NCBI RefSeq assembly: GCF_001637225.1
Contig: NZ_LVJI01000001.1
Span: 1 to 64,000 of the forward strand
Reading direction: 5' to 3'
Origin: Paenibacillus antarcticus
GTDB taxonomy: Bacteria; Bacillota; Bacilli; Paenibacillales; Paenibacillaceae
DNA length: 64,000 nt
Shown one piece after another: positions 9,265 to 18,263 of this stretch (position 1 is its first letter; every line of letters starts with the position of its first letter). Both the position numbers and the translations under genes were made by a program. The notes beneath the pieces were generated by a model. The model made no database searches. It saw only the letters and a program-made list of their open reading frames with translations, and was not told where the DNA came from.

Positions 9265-9293
9265 ATAATAACATAGGCACTACGTATAGTCAA
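9265..9293 (-). promoter_or_regulatory. Sigma-A promoter of rplU-prp-rpmA
   Basis: TTGACT (9288-9293) and TATTAT (9265-9270) are spaced by 17 bp on the minus strand. The -35 overlaps the stop codon of rng. Confidence 0.75.
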
Positions 9294-10534
9294 TGAATTG
9301 TAATTACGTTTATTCTGCCCGTTCCACTACAATGGTCACATTCTTTATCCAGAATGACAGATGTGTCTTCACGAACTTTTTTACGTGTGAGCTCTAGGAG
9401 TCCAAGTTTTGTCCAGCCAACAATTTGACTTTTAGCTCGATCTTTTTTCATAACAGACTCTAGAATATCTACCACACTTTGTCGATTAACTTCTTGCTCC
9501 ATATCAATAAAGTCAATAACGATGATTCCGCCCACATCCCTTAGACGAATCAACCTAGCAATTTCTTCCGCAGCTTGTAAGTTCGTCAGTGTTACTGTTT
9601 CTTCCAGACTAAATGCACCTGTATATTTGCTTGTATTCACATCAATAACCGTTAAAGCTTCCGTATGGTCCCAGACGATGGTTCCACCACTTGAAAGTGA
9701 CACTTTTCGAGCAAGACCTCTGTCTAATTGTTCACGAATACCATAAGCCTTGAATATGGATTCAGGTGCATGATACACCTTCACGGGTATATGTATACCA
9801 TTCGTCATTTCAGACAGATACAATTCCGCATCATTTGCTTCCCTAACATTATTAATGACAAGTTCATCTTTTATGGGGTCTAATACATCACGAATCAGTC
9901 GCTGTACGATACTCAAGTCTCTATGTAGCAGACTAGGCGCTTCCGCTTCATTCGCACGCTCTTGAATGAGTTCCCACTGCGCGCGCAAAAAATTCAGATC
10001 CCCTTGAATGGCATCCCGTGGCTCATCTTGAGATACCGTTCTTACAATAATCCCCTCTCCACGGAATCTCATTTGTTCACATAAAATCTTCAATCGCGTA
10101 CGTTCGCTCTCTCTCTGAATCTTCTTCGATACAGCTACATAGTCTGATATGGGCATAAAAACAACCCAACGTCCTGGTAGCGAATAATGGGTAGTCACCC
10201 GTGGACCTTTCCCTCGAAGTGATTCTTTCATCACTTGAACAACAACCTCTTGCCCTACTTTTAATAATTCTTCTATCGAAGGTTTTACCTTCGGCTGCTT
10301 CTCAAGATGGGGGTGTAGCACATCATCAACATATAAAAAGGCGTTCTTCTTGTGTCCGATATCAACAAATGCAGCCTGCATGCCCGGTAATACATTAACA
10401 ACTCTTCCTTTATAGAAACTACCTACTAAGCTTTCACTTTGGCTGCGTTCTGTTGCAAACTCAATAAGCTTTCCTTCCTCTATGAGAGCCATCTGTGTAA
10501 ACTTAGGTTCACAGTTAACGATCATCTGTTTCAT
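9290..10534 (-). CDS. rng: Ribonuclease G/E family endoribonuclease
   Basis: Endoribonuclease for rRNA maturation and mRNA turnover. The start is the ATG of MKQMIVNCEPK (10534) after AGAGGTG, giving 414 aa, an RNase G-like length without the long RNase E tail. An S1 domain (about 37-120, VGSFYKGRVVNVLPGMQAAFV) precedes the catalytic domain with the metal-binding aspartate motifs LTVIDVNTSKYTG and GIIVIDFIDME. The Zn-link CDHCSGTGR lies near the C-terminus. B. subtilis uses RNase Y/E-less decay, so this gene marks a different lineage. It follows spoIVFB with a 90-nt gap. Confidence 0.95.
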   Translation of the reverse strand: MKQMIVNCEPKFTQMALIEEGKLIEFATERSQSESLVGSFYKGRVVNVLPGMQAAFVDIGHKKNAFLYVDDVLHPHLEKQPKVKPSIEELLKVGQEVVVQVMKESLRGKGPRVTTHYSLPGRWVVFMPISDYVAVSKKIQRESERTRLKILCEQMRFRGEGIIVRTVSQDEPRDAIQGDLNFLRAQWELIQERANEAEAPSLLHRDLSIVQRLIRDVLDPIKDELVINNVREANDAELYLSEMTNGIHIPVKVYHAPESIFKAYGIREQLDRGLARKVSLSSGGTIVWDHTEALTVIDVNTSKYTGAFSLEETVTLTNLQAAEEIARLIRLRDVGGIIVIDFIDMEQEVNRQSVVDILESVMKKDRAKSQIVGWTKLGLLELTRKKVREDTSVILDKECDHCSGTGRINVITIH

Positions 10535-10622
10535 GGCTTCACCTCTGCTAGAAGACATTTCACTATATCGTGCATGAAATCTCTTATGAATTTTGTATAA
10601 TAATTATTTCGCTGCTTCACAG

Positions 10623-11483
10623 CTAAGGAAGGCGACGACCATGAGAAAAATAGGCTGCAATAAGACGTTGTTCCGGTAAAACAGCTATAACTTTACCATC
10701 TTTATCCATAATATAAATTAAATGATATTTCTCTCTCTTAAATAGACGCAAAATATTCTCTAAATGTTTCGTTACATCCGTAATAATAGGCTGGGCAATT
10801 GAACCGCTTATGGCGTATTTTGTATATACAAGATCTCTATTCATCAAAAATCTCATGAATCGATATGGAAGATTGCGATAATCTATGAGATTTGAATAAA
10901 ATAAAAATATTCCAATCATCAATATATTAAGTTGTATGATTCCTTCTCCCTTAATTAATGGAAGCATTGAGTAGGAAATCACAACCATACTAGTAACTAT
11001 ACTCACTCTTGAAGACCATAGCAAAGTCCAATGATAAGGAAATAATCGACTGGCGAGAGATTGCACTATTTTACCTCCATCAAGTGGGAGGATTGGCAGT
11101 AAGTTAAATAACGCAATCACCATATTACCATGCACGATATATGAAATAACCGCATTATTCCCCCATCCCACCTCCAAAAAAGTCATGCCAATACCCATCA
11201 TGATAACATTCTGAAGAGGACCCGCCAACGCAATAATGATCTCCTTCCATGGCGTGAGTTGCCCATGGTCTTCAATAGACACAACCCCTCCAAATGGAAG
11301 TAACTGAATCGAACGGACCTTAATCCCCAATACGATTGCAGCACTCATATGCCCCAGTTCATGAATAAGTACAATAACAAAAAGTGTAATCAGTTCAATA
11401 AAACTTCCTGTCACAATAGACATTAACATCACGATAACAAAAAGAGGATGTAAGGATAGCGTTACCCCACGAATATTAATCAA
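10623..11483 (-). CDS. spoIVFB: SpoIVFB-like intramembrane metalloprotease
   Basis: Site-2 protease (M50) that processes pro-sigmaK in the mother-cell membrane around the forespore. It has 286 aa and starts at a TTG with GGAAGTGAT upstream, overlapping the spoIVFA stop by 8 bp. The zinc motif HELGH is at residues 41-45 within the second hydrophobic segment, and the third ligand is probably D135 in LLPILPLDGGK. Several further membrane segments follow. A C-terminal cytoplasmic part (about 205-280) resembles a CBS domain that senses ATP in the B. subtilis protein. Confidence 0.93.
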   Translation of the reverse strand: MINIRGVTLSLHPLFVIVMLMSIVTGSFIELITLFVIVLIHELGHMSAAIVLGIKVRSIQLLPFGGVVSIEDHGQLTPWKEIIIALAGPLQNVIMMGIGMTFLEVGWGNNAVISYIVHGNMVIALFNLLPILPLDGGKIVQSLASRLFPYHWTLLWSSRVSIVTSMVVISYSMLPLIKGEGIIQLNILMIGIFLFYSNLIDYRNLPYRFMRFLMNRDLVYTKYAISGSIAQPIITDVTKHLENILRLFKREKYHLIYIMDKDGKVIAVLPEQRLIAAYFSHGRRLP

Positions 11484-12282
11484 AAGACATCACTTCCGTG
11501 GGGTCGATATATTCTTGAGCTTGCTGTATTGCAAAATATAAGAATGGAGTCTGCTCCATAGTTGCATTAGATAATACGCCAAGCGAATCTCCCGCTTCGA
11601 CCCAATCGTTTATTTTCAAACTCGTATCGAGATGCCCATAAATAGCCACCATACCGCCTGTGTGCTGAATTGTTAAAGTCTTCCCTGCAAGCGAATCTGT
11701 CACCACATCTATCACTCGGCCCGTTGTTACGCTTTTAACCGGATGTTTGGCATTTGAATCGCCATTAGGCGTAATTTCAATTCCTTGAAGAGCCACAGAG
11801 TAAGGCATTGTTATATTCCCCTGAATAGGAGCAATCAGTGAAAGTGATGCAATAACCTTCTGAGGGTTATCCTGACTTTCCTTAAAGCTAGGAATAATCG
11901 TGGGCGCTTCTCCGAAATGAGAGACATACCAAGCCTCAGCTGCTTGAAAGTTCATTTCTCGGTTCAGTGACTGCGTTATATATTGCTGAACATTAACTGC
12001 CAAAGGTTGTTCCAACCGATATACGCCAACGATTAATCCAAATAATACACCACTAACTAACAAGCGCCAAGTAAAGCTAGAAACAAAATTATTTTTTCTA
12101 CCCTCTTCATTGAATCCATTTAAACGGTTACGTTCCTTTTTCCATAACACTTCAGGATCCAGTTCTTGAACTACCTGATTTCCCTTGGACACCTTCGATA
12201 TATCGAGACGAGGCTGATTATAATCCAATAGTTCCTGAATTCTCTCCTCTCGGCGTTGTTTCAATGCTGATTTATCATCCAT
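11476..12282 (-). CDS. spoIVFA: SpoIVFA-like regulator with degenerate M23 domain
   Basis: Membrane partner that holds SpoIVFB inactive until the forespore signal arrives. The start is taken at MDDKSALKQRREER (12282), 9 nt after AAGGGGG, giving 268 aa. A single membrane segment lies at about residues 76-94. A C-terminal LytM/M23 fold (about 165-262) ends in IQHTGGMVAIYGHLDTSLK. The order spoIVFA-spoIVFB with overlapping ends matches Bacillales. Confidence 0.9.
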   Translation of the reverse strand: MDDKSALKQRREERIQELLDYNQPRLDISKVSKGNQVVQELDPEVLWKKERNRLNGFNEEGRKNNFVSSFTWRLLVSGVLFGLIVGVYRLEQPLAVNVQQYITQSLNREMNFQAAEAWYVSHFGEAPTIIPSFKESQDNPQKVIASLSLIAPIQGNITMPYSVALQGIEITPNGDSNAKHPVKSVTTGRVIDVVTDSLAGKTLTIQHTGGMVAIYGHLDTSLKINDWVEAGDSLGVLSNATMEQTPFLYFAIQQAQEYIDPTEVMSFD

Positions 12283-12412
12283 TTCATCAATCCCCCTTAC
12301 GAGGCTTCTTTTCACCTATTTTATGAGGGATGTCCATCTATTTAGAACAAGCTTACTTAGTTATCGGTACAATAAGAAATGCATATCAAGTTAACCTTTT
12401 ACTTTTTCATAT

Positions 12413-12465
12413 AAAAAAAGAAACCCTCTCAAAAGTAGACAATGCTACTTTTTTTGAGAGAGTTC
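12413..12465 (-). terminator. Terminator after minD
   Basis: The arms ACTCTCTCAAAA and TTTTGAGAGGGT flank a CATTG-containing loop with a GTAG/CTAC inner stem, followed by TTTCTTTTTTT on the minus strand. Confidence 0.88.
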
Positions 12466-12481
12466 CTATCCTCTAACTCTA

Positions 12482-13279
12482 TTATTTTCCCATTCCAAAA
12501 AACTTTTTAAAACGTTTGAACGCACCTTGCTCAGCATTCATTTGCATTAAAGGTACCGTATCCCCCAGAATTCGACGAGCAATATTACGATACGCGATCG
12601 CTGCTCGAGAATCCGGGTTCATCACGGTTGGTTCCCCGTTATTGGCTGCCTTAATCACATACTCATCATCGGGTACGATACCAATCAAATCAATATTCAA
12701 GACTTGAAGAATATCCTCAATATCTAGCATATCACCAGACTTAACCATATTATGTCGAATTCGATTCACAACGAGTTTTGGAGATTCCACATGGGAACTT
12801 TCTAGAAGTCCAATAATTCGATCCGCGTCTCGAACTGCAGCGTTCTCAGGTGTGGTAACCACAATAGCCTTATCCGCTCCGGCAATCGCATTCTTAAACC
12901 CTTGTTCAATACCCGCAGGACAGTCGATGATCACATAATCGTATTCCTTCTTAAGTTCGAGGATAATATCTCTTACTTGTTCAGGCTTAATGGAGTCCTT
13001 GTCTTTGGTCTGTGCTGCTGGAAGCATATATAATTCATCGAATCGTTTATCCTTCACAAGCGCTTGTCCAAGCCGACATCTTCCTTCAGCTACATCGACC
13101 AAGTCATAAATAATACGATTCTCCAGTCCCATCACGACATCCAGATTACGCAATCCTATGTCGGTATCCACCAGACATACCTTCTTGCCAAGTAAAGCAA
13201 GTGCTGTTCCAATATTGGCAGTTGTGGTTGTCTTGCCTACTCCACCCTTACCAGAAGTGACAACAATAGCCTCTCCCAT
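12482..13279 (-). CDS. minD: Septum site-determining ATPase MinD
   Basis: Membrane-associated ParA-type ATPase that recruits MinC to block polar division. It has 265 aa. The deviant Walker A SGKGGVGKTTT is at residues 9-19. The C-terminal amphipathic membrane-targeting helix is visible as FKRFKKFFGMGK. The ribosome binding site lies in the end of minC, 3 nt upstream, so the two are coupled. Confidence 0.97.
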   Translation of the reverse strand: MGEAIVVTSGKGGVGKTTTTANIGTALALLGKKVCLVDTDIGLRNLDVVMGLENRIIYDLVDVAEGRCRLGQALVKDKRFDELYMLPAAQTKDKDSIKPEQVRDIILELKKEYDYVIIDCPAGIEQGFKNAIAGADKAIVVTTPENAAVRDADRIIGLLESSHVESPKLVVNRIRHNMVKSGDMLDIEDILQVLNIDLIGIVPDDEYVIKAANNGEPTVMNPDSRAAIAYRNIARRILGDTVPLMQMNAEQGAFKRFKKFFGMGK

Positions 13280-13282
13280 GTA

Positions 13283-13945
13283 CTACACCCCCTTAAACAT
13301 GTTAAAATCACGCCGTAATCGTACAATATTGCTCATCTTATCGATCTGCATAACCCCATCTTCTAAATAAGCGAATTCCATACGAGTCTCCCATGTTTCC
13401 CATTCATCAGGTGGACGACTGATCATATCAGAAATTCGTAATTGTGTTGGAGCAAAATGAGATGCAGCTATAACCGCCTCTTCGTTACCTTCATTACCCG
13501 CATGAGCCATTCCACGTAATGCACCCAAAATATAAATGTCCCCAGTACATGTCACAGAACCGCCTGGATTCACATCTCCCAGAAATAAAAGATTTCCCTC
13601 GTGATGAAGCACTTGACCAGAACGCACCATTCCGCTCATCACAGTAATATTGCTCCCTAGAATTTCTTCTAGTTTCAATTCTTGCGATTCAACTGAACGT
13701 ACCAAGAGATTCCCTTTTTGCTTCATGATCTCAAGGATGCTCTGCTTCTGCTCCACGGTGATATACCGTGAACCCATCTTTATATCCACATGTATAATTG
13801 GACCTGCCAAAATATTTGTATGGCTATGCTCCAATTTATAGCGAAGTTCGGTCAATAAATCCTCGAAATCACATTCGTCCTCAAGTAGGAAGACCAGGCC
13901 ATCTTTGATGCCCTTAATCGTGACATGATTGGATTTTACAGTCAT
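13283..13945 (-). CDS. minC: Septum site-determining protein MinC
   Basis: FtsZ assembly inhibitor partnered with MinD. The start is the ATG of MTVKSNHVTIKG (13945) after GGGAGGGA, giving 220 aa. The N-terminal FtsZ-inhibiting domain is about residues 1-100. The C-terminal beta-helix (about 105-210) has the motifs VRSGQVLHHEGNLLFLGDVNPGG and GDIYILGALRGMAHAG, which bind MinD. It is upstream of minD and follows mreD. Confidence 0.96.
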   Translation of the reverse strand: MTVKSNHVTIKGIKDGLVFLLEDECDFEDLLTELRYKLEHSHTNILAGPIIHVDIKMGSRYITVEQKQSILEIMKQKGNLLVRSVESQELKLEEILGSNITVMSGMVRSGQVLHHEGNLLFLGDVNPGGSVTCTGDIYILGALRGMAHAGNEGNEEAVIAASHFAPTQLRISDMISRPPDEWETWETRMEFAYLEDGVMQIDKMSNIVRLRRDFNMFKGV

Positions 13946-14026
13946 AAGCCTGTCCCTCCCATCTTCTTTCATTTCGTTCCCAGAGTCCCAAGTTCCTGCT
14001 TTGATCTCTAAATAATAGAATTTAGC

Positions 14027-14557
14027 CTAAGCCGCCTTCTCTTTTTGGTTAAGTTTACTAATTTTCTCTAGTTGAGATCTTAGAGGAACATAGATTATTA
14101 ATCCAAAAACAAAGTGAACGAATACGTCAGGAAGGATATGATGCACTAAAGCCCAATCGTAAGACGTATGACTCATTTGAAATATTGTATATATTCCGTA
14201 CAAGGTACTATCTAATAGCAGACTGCCAAGAATAATAACTGTCATCATGATAGGCATTGGTGCCCTTGGAGTTTGAAATATGAATCCCATCAGATAGGCT
14301 GATAACCCCATCGCAAAGGAGTATGTCCCCATGATCTGCCCATAAAAAACAATGTCATGCAGTAAGCCAAATACGATCCCCAGGACTAATGCCGTATGAC
14401 GATGGTTATAGATCGATACGAACAGAATCACTATGTACACCAAATTCGGTACAATTCTAGACTGCCATGCATCAGGAATGAGCCATGGCACAACAGTTCC
14501 TTCTAATATGAACAGTATGAATAACAACAGAATGAGAACAGGTCTACGCATCATCAC
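14027..14557 (-). CDS. mreD: Rod shape-determining membrane protein MreD
   Basis: A 176-aa polytopic membrane protein with about five or six hydrophobic segments, a component of the elongasome. The GTG/ATG start shares one base with the mreC stop (TAGTGATG), so translation is coupled. It has little motif content; the call rests on hydrophobicity, size and position after mreC. Confidence 0.92.
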   Translation of the reverse strand: MMMRRPVLILLLFILFILEGTVVPWLIPDAWQSRIVPNLVYIVILFVSIYNHRHTALVLGIVFGLLHDIVFYGQIMGTYSFAMGLSAYLMGFIFQTPRAPMPIMMTVIILGSLLLDSTLYGIYTIFQMSHTSYDWALVHHILPDVFVHFVFGLIIYVPLRSQLEKISKLNQKEKAA

Positions 14558-15432
14558 TATTCAGGAACCTCCGGTGTGAACACCACAAATAGTTGTTTCC
14601 AATCTACAAAACTTGCAGAAGGAGTAATTATTGCTGTTCTCAACAGTCCCATTTCTCCGACTTGAACGCTATCCACAGTTCCGATAGTCATCCCTCGAGG
14701 ATACAATCCCCCACTTCCTGAAGAGACAATGGTGTCTTTTGCTTTCAGTGGATCTTCCTGTTTGATTCCTGTCATTAGAAGTTTCCCCGTCTTCTCATCA
14801 TAACTCTCAATGATACCAAACGTTTTATCCTGCTTGTTGAGCGCTGTTGCAGCAATAGCATTTGTATTAGGATCCTTAACATCCATGGTCGTAATCAACT
14901 TCACCGTTGAAGTAAAATTACTAACTTTACTTACAACACCAACGAGCCCCTCAACTGAAGTGACGGACATATCTACTTTCACACCATCACGCCCACCAAT
15001 ATCTATCACGAGTGAACGATTATTAGGGTCCGTATTCACACTAACTACCTGTGCGATATGGAATTCATAGTTATTTTTTCCCTCTTGTTCTTTAGTGAAT
15101 TTCAGATCAGTATGAAGATCCCTAATCTCAGCTTCCATAAAGTTAAATTGTGCCTTCTCGCGTGCATACTGTGCCAGCGCAATTTTAAGCTGCTCATTCT
15201 CTTTATGAATTTCATTCATGTTACCAATATCTTCAAACAAGCCCGCTACATAGCCAGCGGGCTTATAAAAGATGTTTTGCACAAAACCGACCGTATCTCT
15301 GAGGAATTTCTCAGGCCAGGACAAAGTCGTCCTAGGCCCAAGTGTGAATCCCATTAGAGCTACAAACATAACAAGGCCAATTAATATAACAAACAATCGT
15401 TTGTTTCCAAGCAATTTAAACAGTTTCAACAC
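14557..15432 (-). CDS. mreC: Rod shape-determining protein MreC
   Basis: An elongasome scaffold of 291 aa. One membrane segment lies at about residues 11-30, then a coiled coil (about 65-105, NEIHKENEQLKIALAQYA), then a beta-rich extracytoplasmic domain containing DIGGRDGVKVDMSV and VVSSGSGGLYPRGMTIG. It lies between mreB and mreD. Confidence 0.96.
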   Translation of the reverse strand: MLKLFKLLGNKRLFVILIGLVMFVALMGFTLGPRTTLSWPEKFLRDTVGFVQNIFYKPAGYVAGLFEDIGNMNEIHKENEQLKIALAQYAREKAQFNFMEAEIRDLHTDLKFTKEQEGKNNYEFHIAQVVSVNTDPNNRSLVIDIGGRDGVKVDMSVTSVEGLVGVVSKVSNFTSTVKLITTMDVKDPNTNAIAATALNKQDKTFGIIESYDEKTGKLLMTGIKQEDPLKAKDTIVSSGSGGLYPRGMTIGTVDSVQVGEMGLLRTAIITPSASFVDWKQLFVVFTPEVPE

Positions 15433-15480
15433 CCTCTAACATTGCTTATTTCTATCCCATATCAGGGGTACATATTCTAA

Positions 15481-16503
15481 TTAACGTCTTGATCTAGCTG
15501 AACTCTTAAACAAATGAATGTTCTCTAATGCCTTACCTGTACCAATAGCTACACAATCCAGTGGGTTCTCTGCCACAATAACAGGCATCCCCGTCTCTTG
15601 TGCAAGCAACTTGTCCAAGTTACGCAATAGTGCGCCTCCGCCAGTCAATACGATGCCACGATCCATAATATCCGCCGCAAGTTCAGGTGGACATTTCTCA
15701 AGTGTTACCTTTACCGCTTCAATAATAGCATTCACCGTATCGCCTAGTGCTTCACTAATCTCATCTGAGGTAATAGTGATGGTCTTCGGTAATCCTGTCA
15801 CTAAGTCGCGACCACGAATTTCCATCGTTTCCACTTGATCTAGTGGTAGAGCAGAACCTACTTCCATCTTCAACTGTTCAGATGTACGTTCACCAATCAT
15901 CAAATTATATTGACGTTTGATGTACTGAATAATAGACTCATCCATTTCATCCCCAGCGACACGAACGGAACGACTCGTTACAATTCCTCCAAGAGAAATT
16001 ACTGCAACTTCCGTTGTACCTCCACCAATGTCAACAACCATACTACCCGTTGGTTCCCATACCGGAAGATCTGCACCGATAGCTGCTGCAAAAGGTTCTT
16101 CAATAATATAAGCTTCACGTGCACCCGCTTGCTTCGTCGCATCTTCAACAGCACGTTGTTCCACAGCCGTAATTCCTGAAGGTACACAAACCATCACATT
16201 GGGATGACGTTGAAACATGGAACGTTGCTTCTGAGCTTGCTTAATGAAATATTTAATCATTGTTGCTGTAATATCAAAATCTGCAATAACGCCGTCTTTC
16301 ATAGGGCGTATCGCTTGAATATTACCAGGTGTACGTCCAATCATCTTTTTAGCAGATTCCCCAACAGCCTCAATGCTTTTCGTATCTAATCTAATCGCAA
16401 CTACTGAAGGCTCTCTAACAACAATACCCTTACCTCGGACATATACAAGTGTATTTGCTGTCCCCAAATCAATCCCTAAATCTTTCGTAAAACCACCAAA
16501 CAT
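15481..16503 (-). CDS. mreB: Actin-like cell shape protein MreB
   Basis: A filament-forming ATPase of 340 aa that positions cell-wall synthesis. Actin-fold motifs are visible: [13 protein letters not shown], the phosphate-2 loop [19 protein letters not shown] and the adenosine loop [14 protein letters not shown]. It is the first gene of mreBCD and is followed by the minCD block. Confidence 0.98.
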   Translation of the reverse strand: MFGGFTKDLGIDLGTANTLVYVRGKGIVVREPSVVAIRLDTKSIEAVGESAKKMIGRTPGNIQAIRPMKDGVIADFDITATMIKYFIKQAQKQRSMFQRHPNVMVCVPSGITAVEQRAVEDATKQAGAREAYIIEEPFAAAIGADLPVWEPTGSMVVDIGGGTTEVAVISLGGIVTSRSVRVAGDEMDESIIQYIKRQYNLMIGERTSEQLKMEVGSALPLDQVETMEIRGRDLVTGLPKTITITSDEISEALGDTVNAIIEAVKVTLEKCPPELAADIMDRGIVLTGGGALLRNLDKLLAQETGMPVIVAENPLDCVAIGTGKALENIHLFKSSARSRR

Positions 16504-16541
16504 GCTGTAAACTCCCTTTCTGTGTCAATCTAAGCAATATA

Positions 16542-17231
16542 TCACATGAAGCCTTGTTCCTTCAAACTTACAAAATCCCCGTCCCCAATAATGACATGAT
16601 CTAATACATCAATTCCAATAATTTGCCCCGCTTCTACTAAACGAGAAGTGATGGCTATATCTTCTGGACTAGGTGTTGGATCACCGCTTGGGTGGTTATG
16701 TGCACATACAATCGAAGCGCTACTACATTTAATTGCCGCTCGAAACACTTCTCGTGGATGAACTATAGAAGCGTTCAAACTCCCCATAGAAAGTGTTTCT
16801 TGGGCTATAATGTGATTTTTTGTATTTAGAAATAAACAAACGAAATGTTCTTTTTGTAAATATCTCAATTGTTCACTTAGGACATCGAATGCATCGCGTG
16901 GGCTACGGATGGTTACCGTATCGCTCATGCGAGCTCTAGCTAAACGTTGTCCTAGTTCAATTCCAGCTTTGAGCTGAACAGCCTTTGCGTTTCCAATACC
17001 TTTAATTTGTGTAAGTTCATCGATGCTGAGGTCAACTAGATTGCGAATACTGCCGACTTTATTCATAATCCGCCCTGCCAAGTGGATGGCCGATTCTTGA
17101 TGAGATCCCGTTCGTAACAGTATTGCCAGCAATTCAGCATGGCTTAAAGCCTCTGCCCCATAATGCATCATGCGTTCTCTTGGTCGTTCTTCATGGGGGA
17201 GGTCGCGTAACAATAAGAATTGCGACTCCAC
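16542..17231 (-). CDS. radC: RadC family JAB-domain protein
   Basis: I place the start at a GTG (17231), 6 nt after AAGAGGGG, giving 229 aa. An N-terminal helix-hairpin-helix part contains IKGIGNAKAVQLKAG. The C-terminal JAB/MPN metalloprotease-like domain carries the zinc motif HNHPSGDPTPSPED. Despite the name, a role in DNA repair is doubtful and the substrate is unknown. The neighbours maf and mreB match B. subtilis (ysxA). Confidence 0.94.
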   Translation of the reverse strand: MESQFLLLRDLPHEERPRERMMHYGAEALSHAELLAILLRTGSHQESAIHLAGRIMNKVGSIRNLVDLSIDELTQIKGIGNAKAVQLKAGIELGQRLARARMSDTVTIRSPRDAFDVLSEQLRYLQKEHFVCLFLNTKNHIIAQETLSMGSLNASIVHPREVFRAAIKCSSASIVCAHNHPSGDPTPSPEDIAITSRLVEAGQIIGIDVLDHVIIGDGDFVSLKEQGFM

Positions 17232-17273
17232 TCTATTCCCCTCTTTTCTGTTCAATTCAAACATTCAAACAGA

Positions 17274-17876
17274 CTACAATACATCCACCCCAAATTCCGA
17301 CAACATATCGGTAAGGAGAGAAAGTGGCAATCCCACGACATTGAAATAACATCCTTGTATACTGTCAATTAGCGTTGCTCCGAGTCCTTGTATTGCATAA
17401 GAGCCTGCTTTATCAAAGGGTTCGCCACTATTTACGTATGCTTGAATCTTACGATGAGACAATGATTTCATGGTAACTGCTGTCACCCTATGGCGAATCA
17501 ATGTTCTTCCTGTCAATACATCAATACACGCTACGCCTGTATATACCTCGTGGGTCTTACCTTGGAGTGAAGAGAGCATAACATAAGCATCTTGCTCATC
17601 CTTAGGTTTACCAAGCACCTGATTGTCTAACAACACGATCGTATCACTACCTACAATGATTGAAGGTTCTGTCTGCGTCAAGCAAGTCCGATGCACGGCT
17701 TCCGCTTTGCGAAGAGCCAATCCCTCTACGATTTCACGAGGGGTCCAGTCCTCAAGCGTATCTTCATCTGCATGACTAGGTATAATTTCGTATGGAATAC
17801 GTAGAGAGGAGATTAACTCCTGCCGACGCGGGGATGTCGAAGCCAGAATAATTCGATGTGAGTGTTGTGAATTCAA
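17274..17876 (-). CDS. maf: Maf-like nucleoside triphosphate pyrophosphatase
   Basis: Hydrolyses dTTP/UTP and modified nucleotides to monophosphates, a house-cleaning enzyme linked to septum inhibition. It has 200 aa. The signature is the N-terminal LASTSPRRQELI, with the catalytic region VGSDTIVLLDNQVLGKP and the C-terminal SYAIQGLGATLIDSIQGCYFNVVGLPL. Confidence 0.96.
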   Translation of the reverse strand: MNSQHSHRIILASTSPRRQELISSLRIPYEIIPSHADEDTLEDWTPREIVEGLALRKAEAVHRTCLTQTEPSIIVGSDTIVLLDNQVLGKPKDEQDAYVMLSSLQGKTHEVYTGVACIDVLTGRTLIRHRVTAVTMKSLSHRKIQAYVNSGEPFDKAGSYAIQGLGATLIDSIQGCYFNVVGLPLSLLTDMLSEFGVDVL

Positions 17877-17899
17877 ATAGAGTTCTCCTTTATCTTCGA

Positions 17900-18142
17900 T
17901 TATAGCTTACGGTACAGCCACACGGAGATAATCATACTCAGCAAGCTAAGCAAACACAGTTTCATTTGAATGGTAAAATCATAACTAATAATATCCAAGT
18001 CGGCTTGTGGTGACCATTTAATCACCTTTGATGCAGTAAGAAAAGATAGACTTTGAACAGGCTCAAGAGCCGTGGCAATCCATGCTCCCACTAGCCAGCC
18101 AAGCAGCAGAAACAATATAAGCATTCCTACGTTTCTCTTCAT
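17900..18142 (-). CDS. DUF4321 small membrane protein
   Basis: An 80-aa protein with two membrane segments (about 5-25 and 58-76) joined by an extracytoplasmic loop. The start is the ATG of MKRNVGMLILF (18142) after GAGGGAAG. It resembles the DUF4321 family, usually found next to maf or radC in spore formers; the function is unknown. Confidence 0.75.
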   Translation of the reverse strand: MKRNVGMLILFLLLGWLVGAWIATALEPVQSLSFLTASKVIKWSPQADLDIISYDFTIQMKLCLLSLLSMIISVWLYRKL

Positions 18143-18207
18143 TCGTATCTTCCCTCGCCATTTTTTGACACTCACATTATTATACGGTTATTTCTAGTTC
18201 AATACAA

Positions 18208-18252
18208 ACAAAAATCCGGTAGGGGAAGTATTTCCAATTTCCTCTACCGGAT
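18208..18252 (-). terminator. Terminator after spoIIB-like gene
   Basis: A hairpin with arms ATCCGGTAGAGGAAAT and ATTTCC-type complement (CTACCGGAT), followed by TTTTTG on the minus strand. Confidence 0.8.
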
Positions 18253-18263
18253 ACATAATCTAT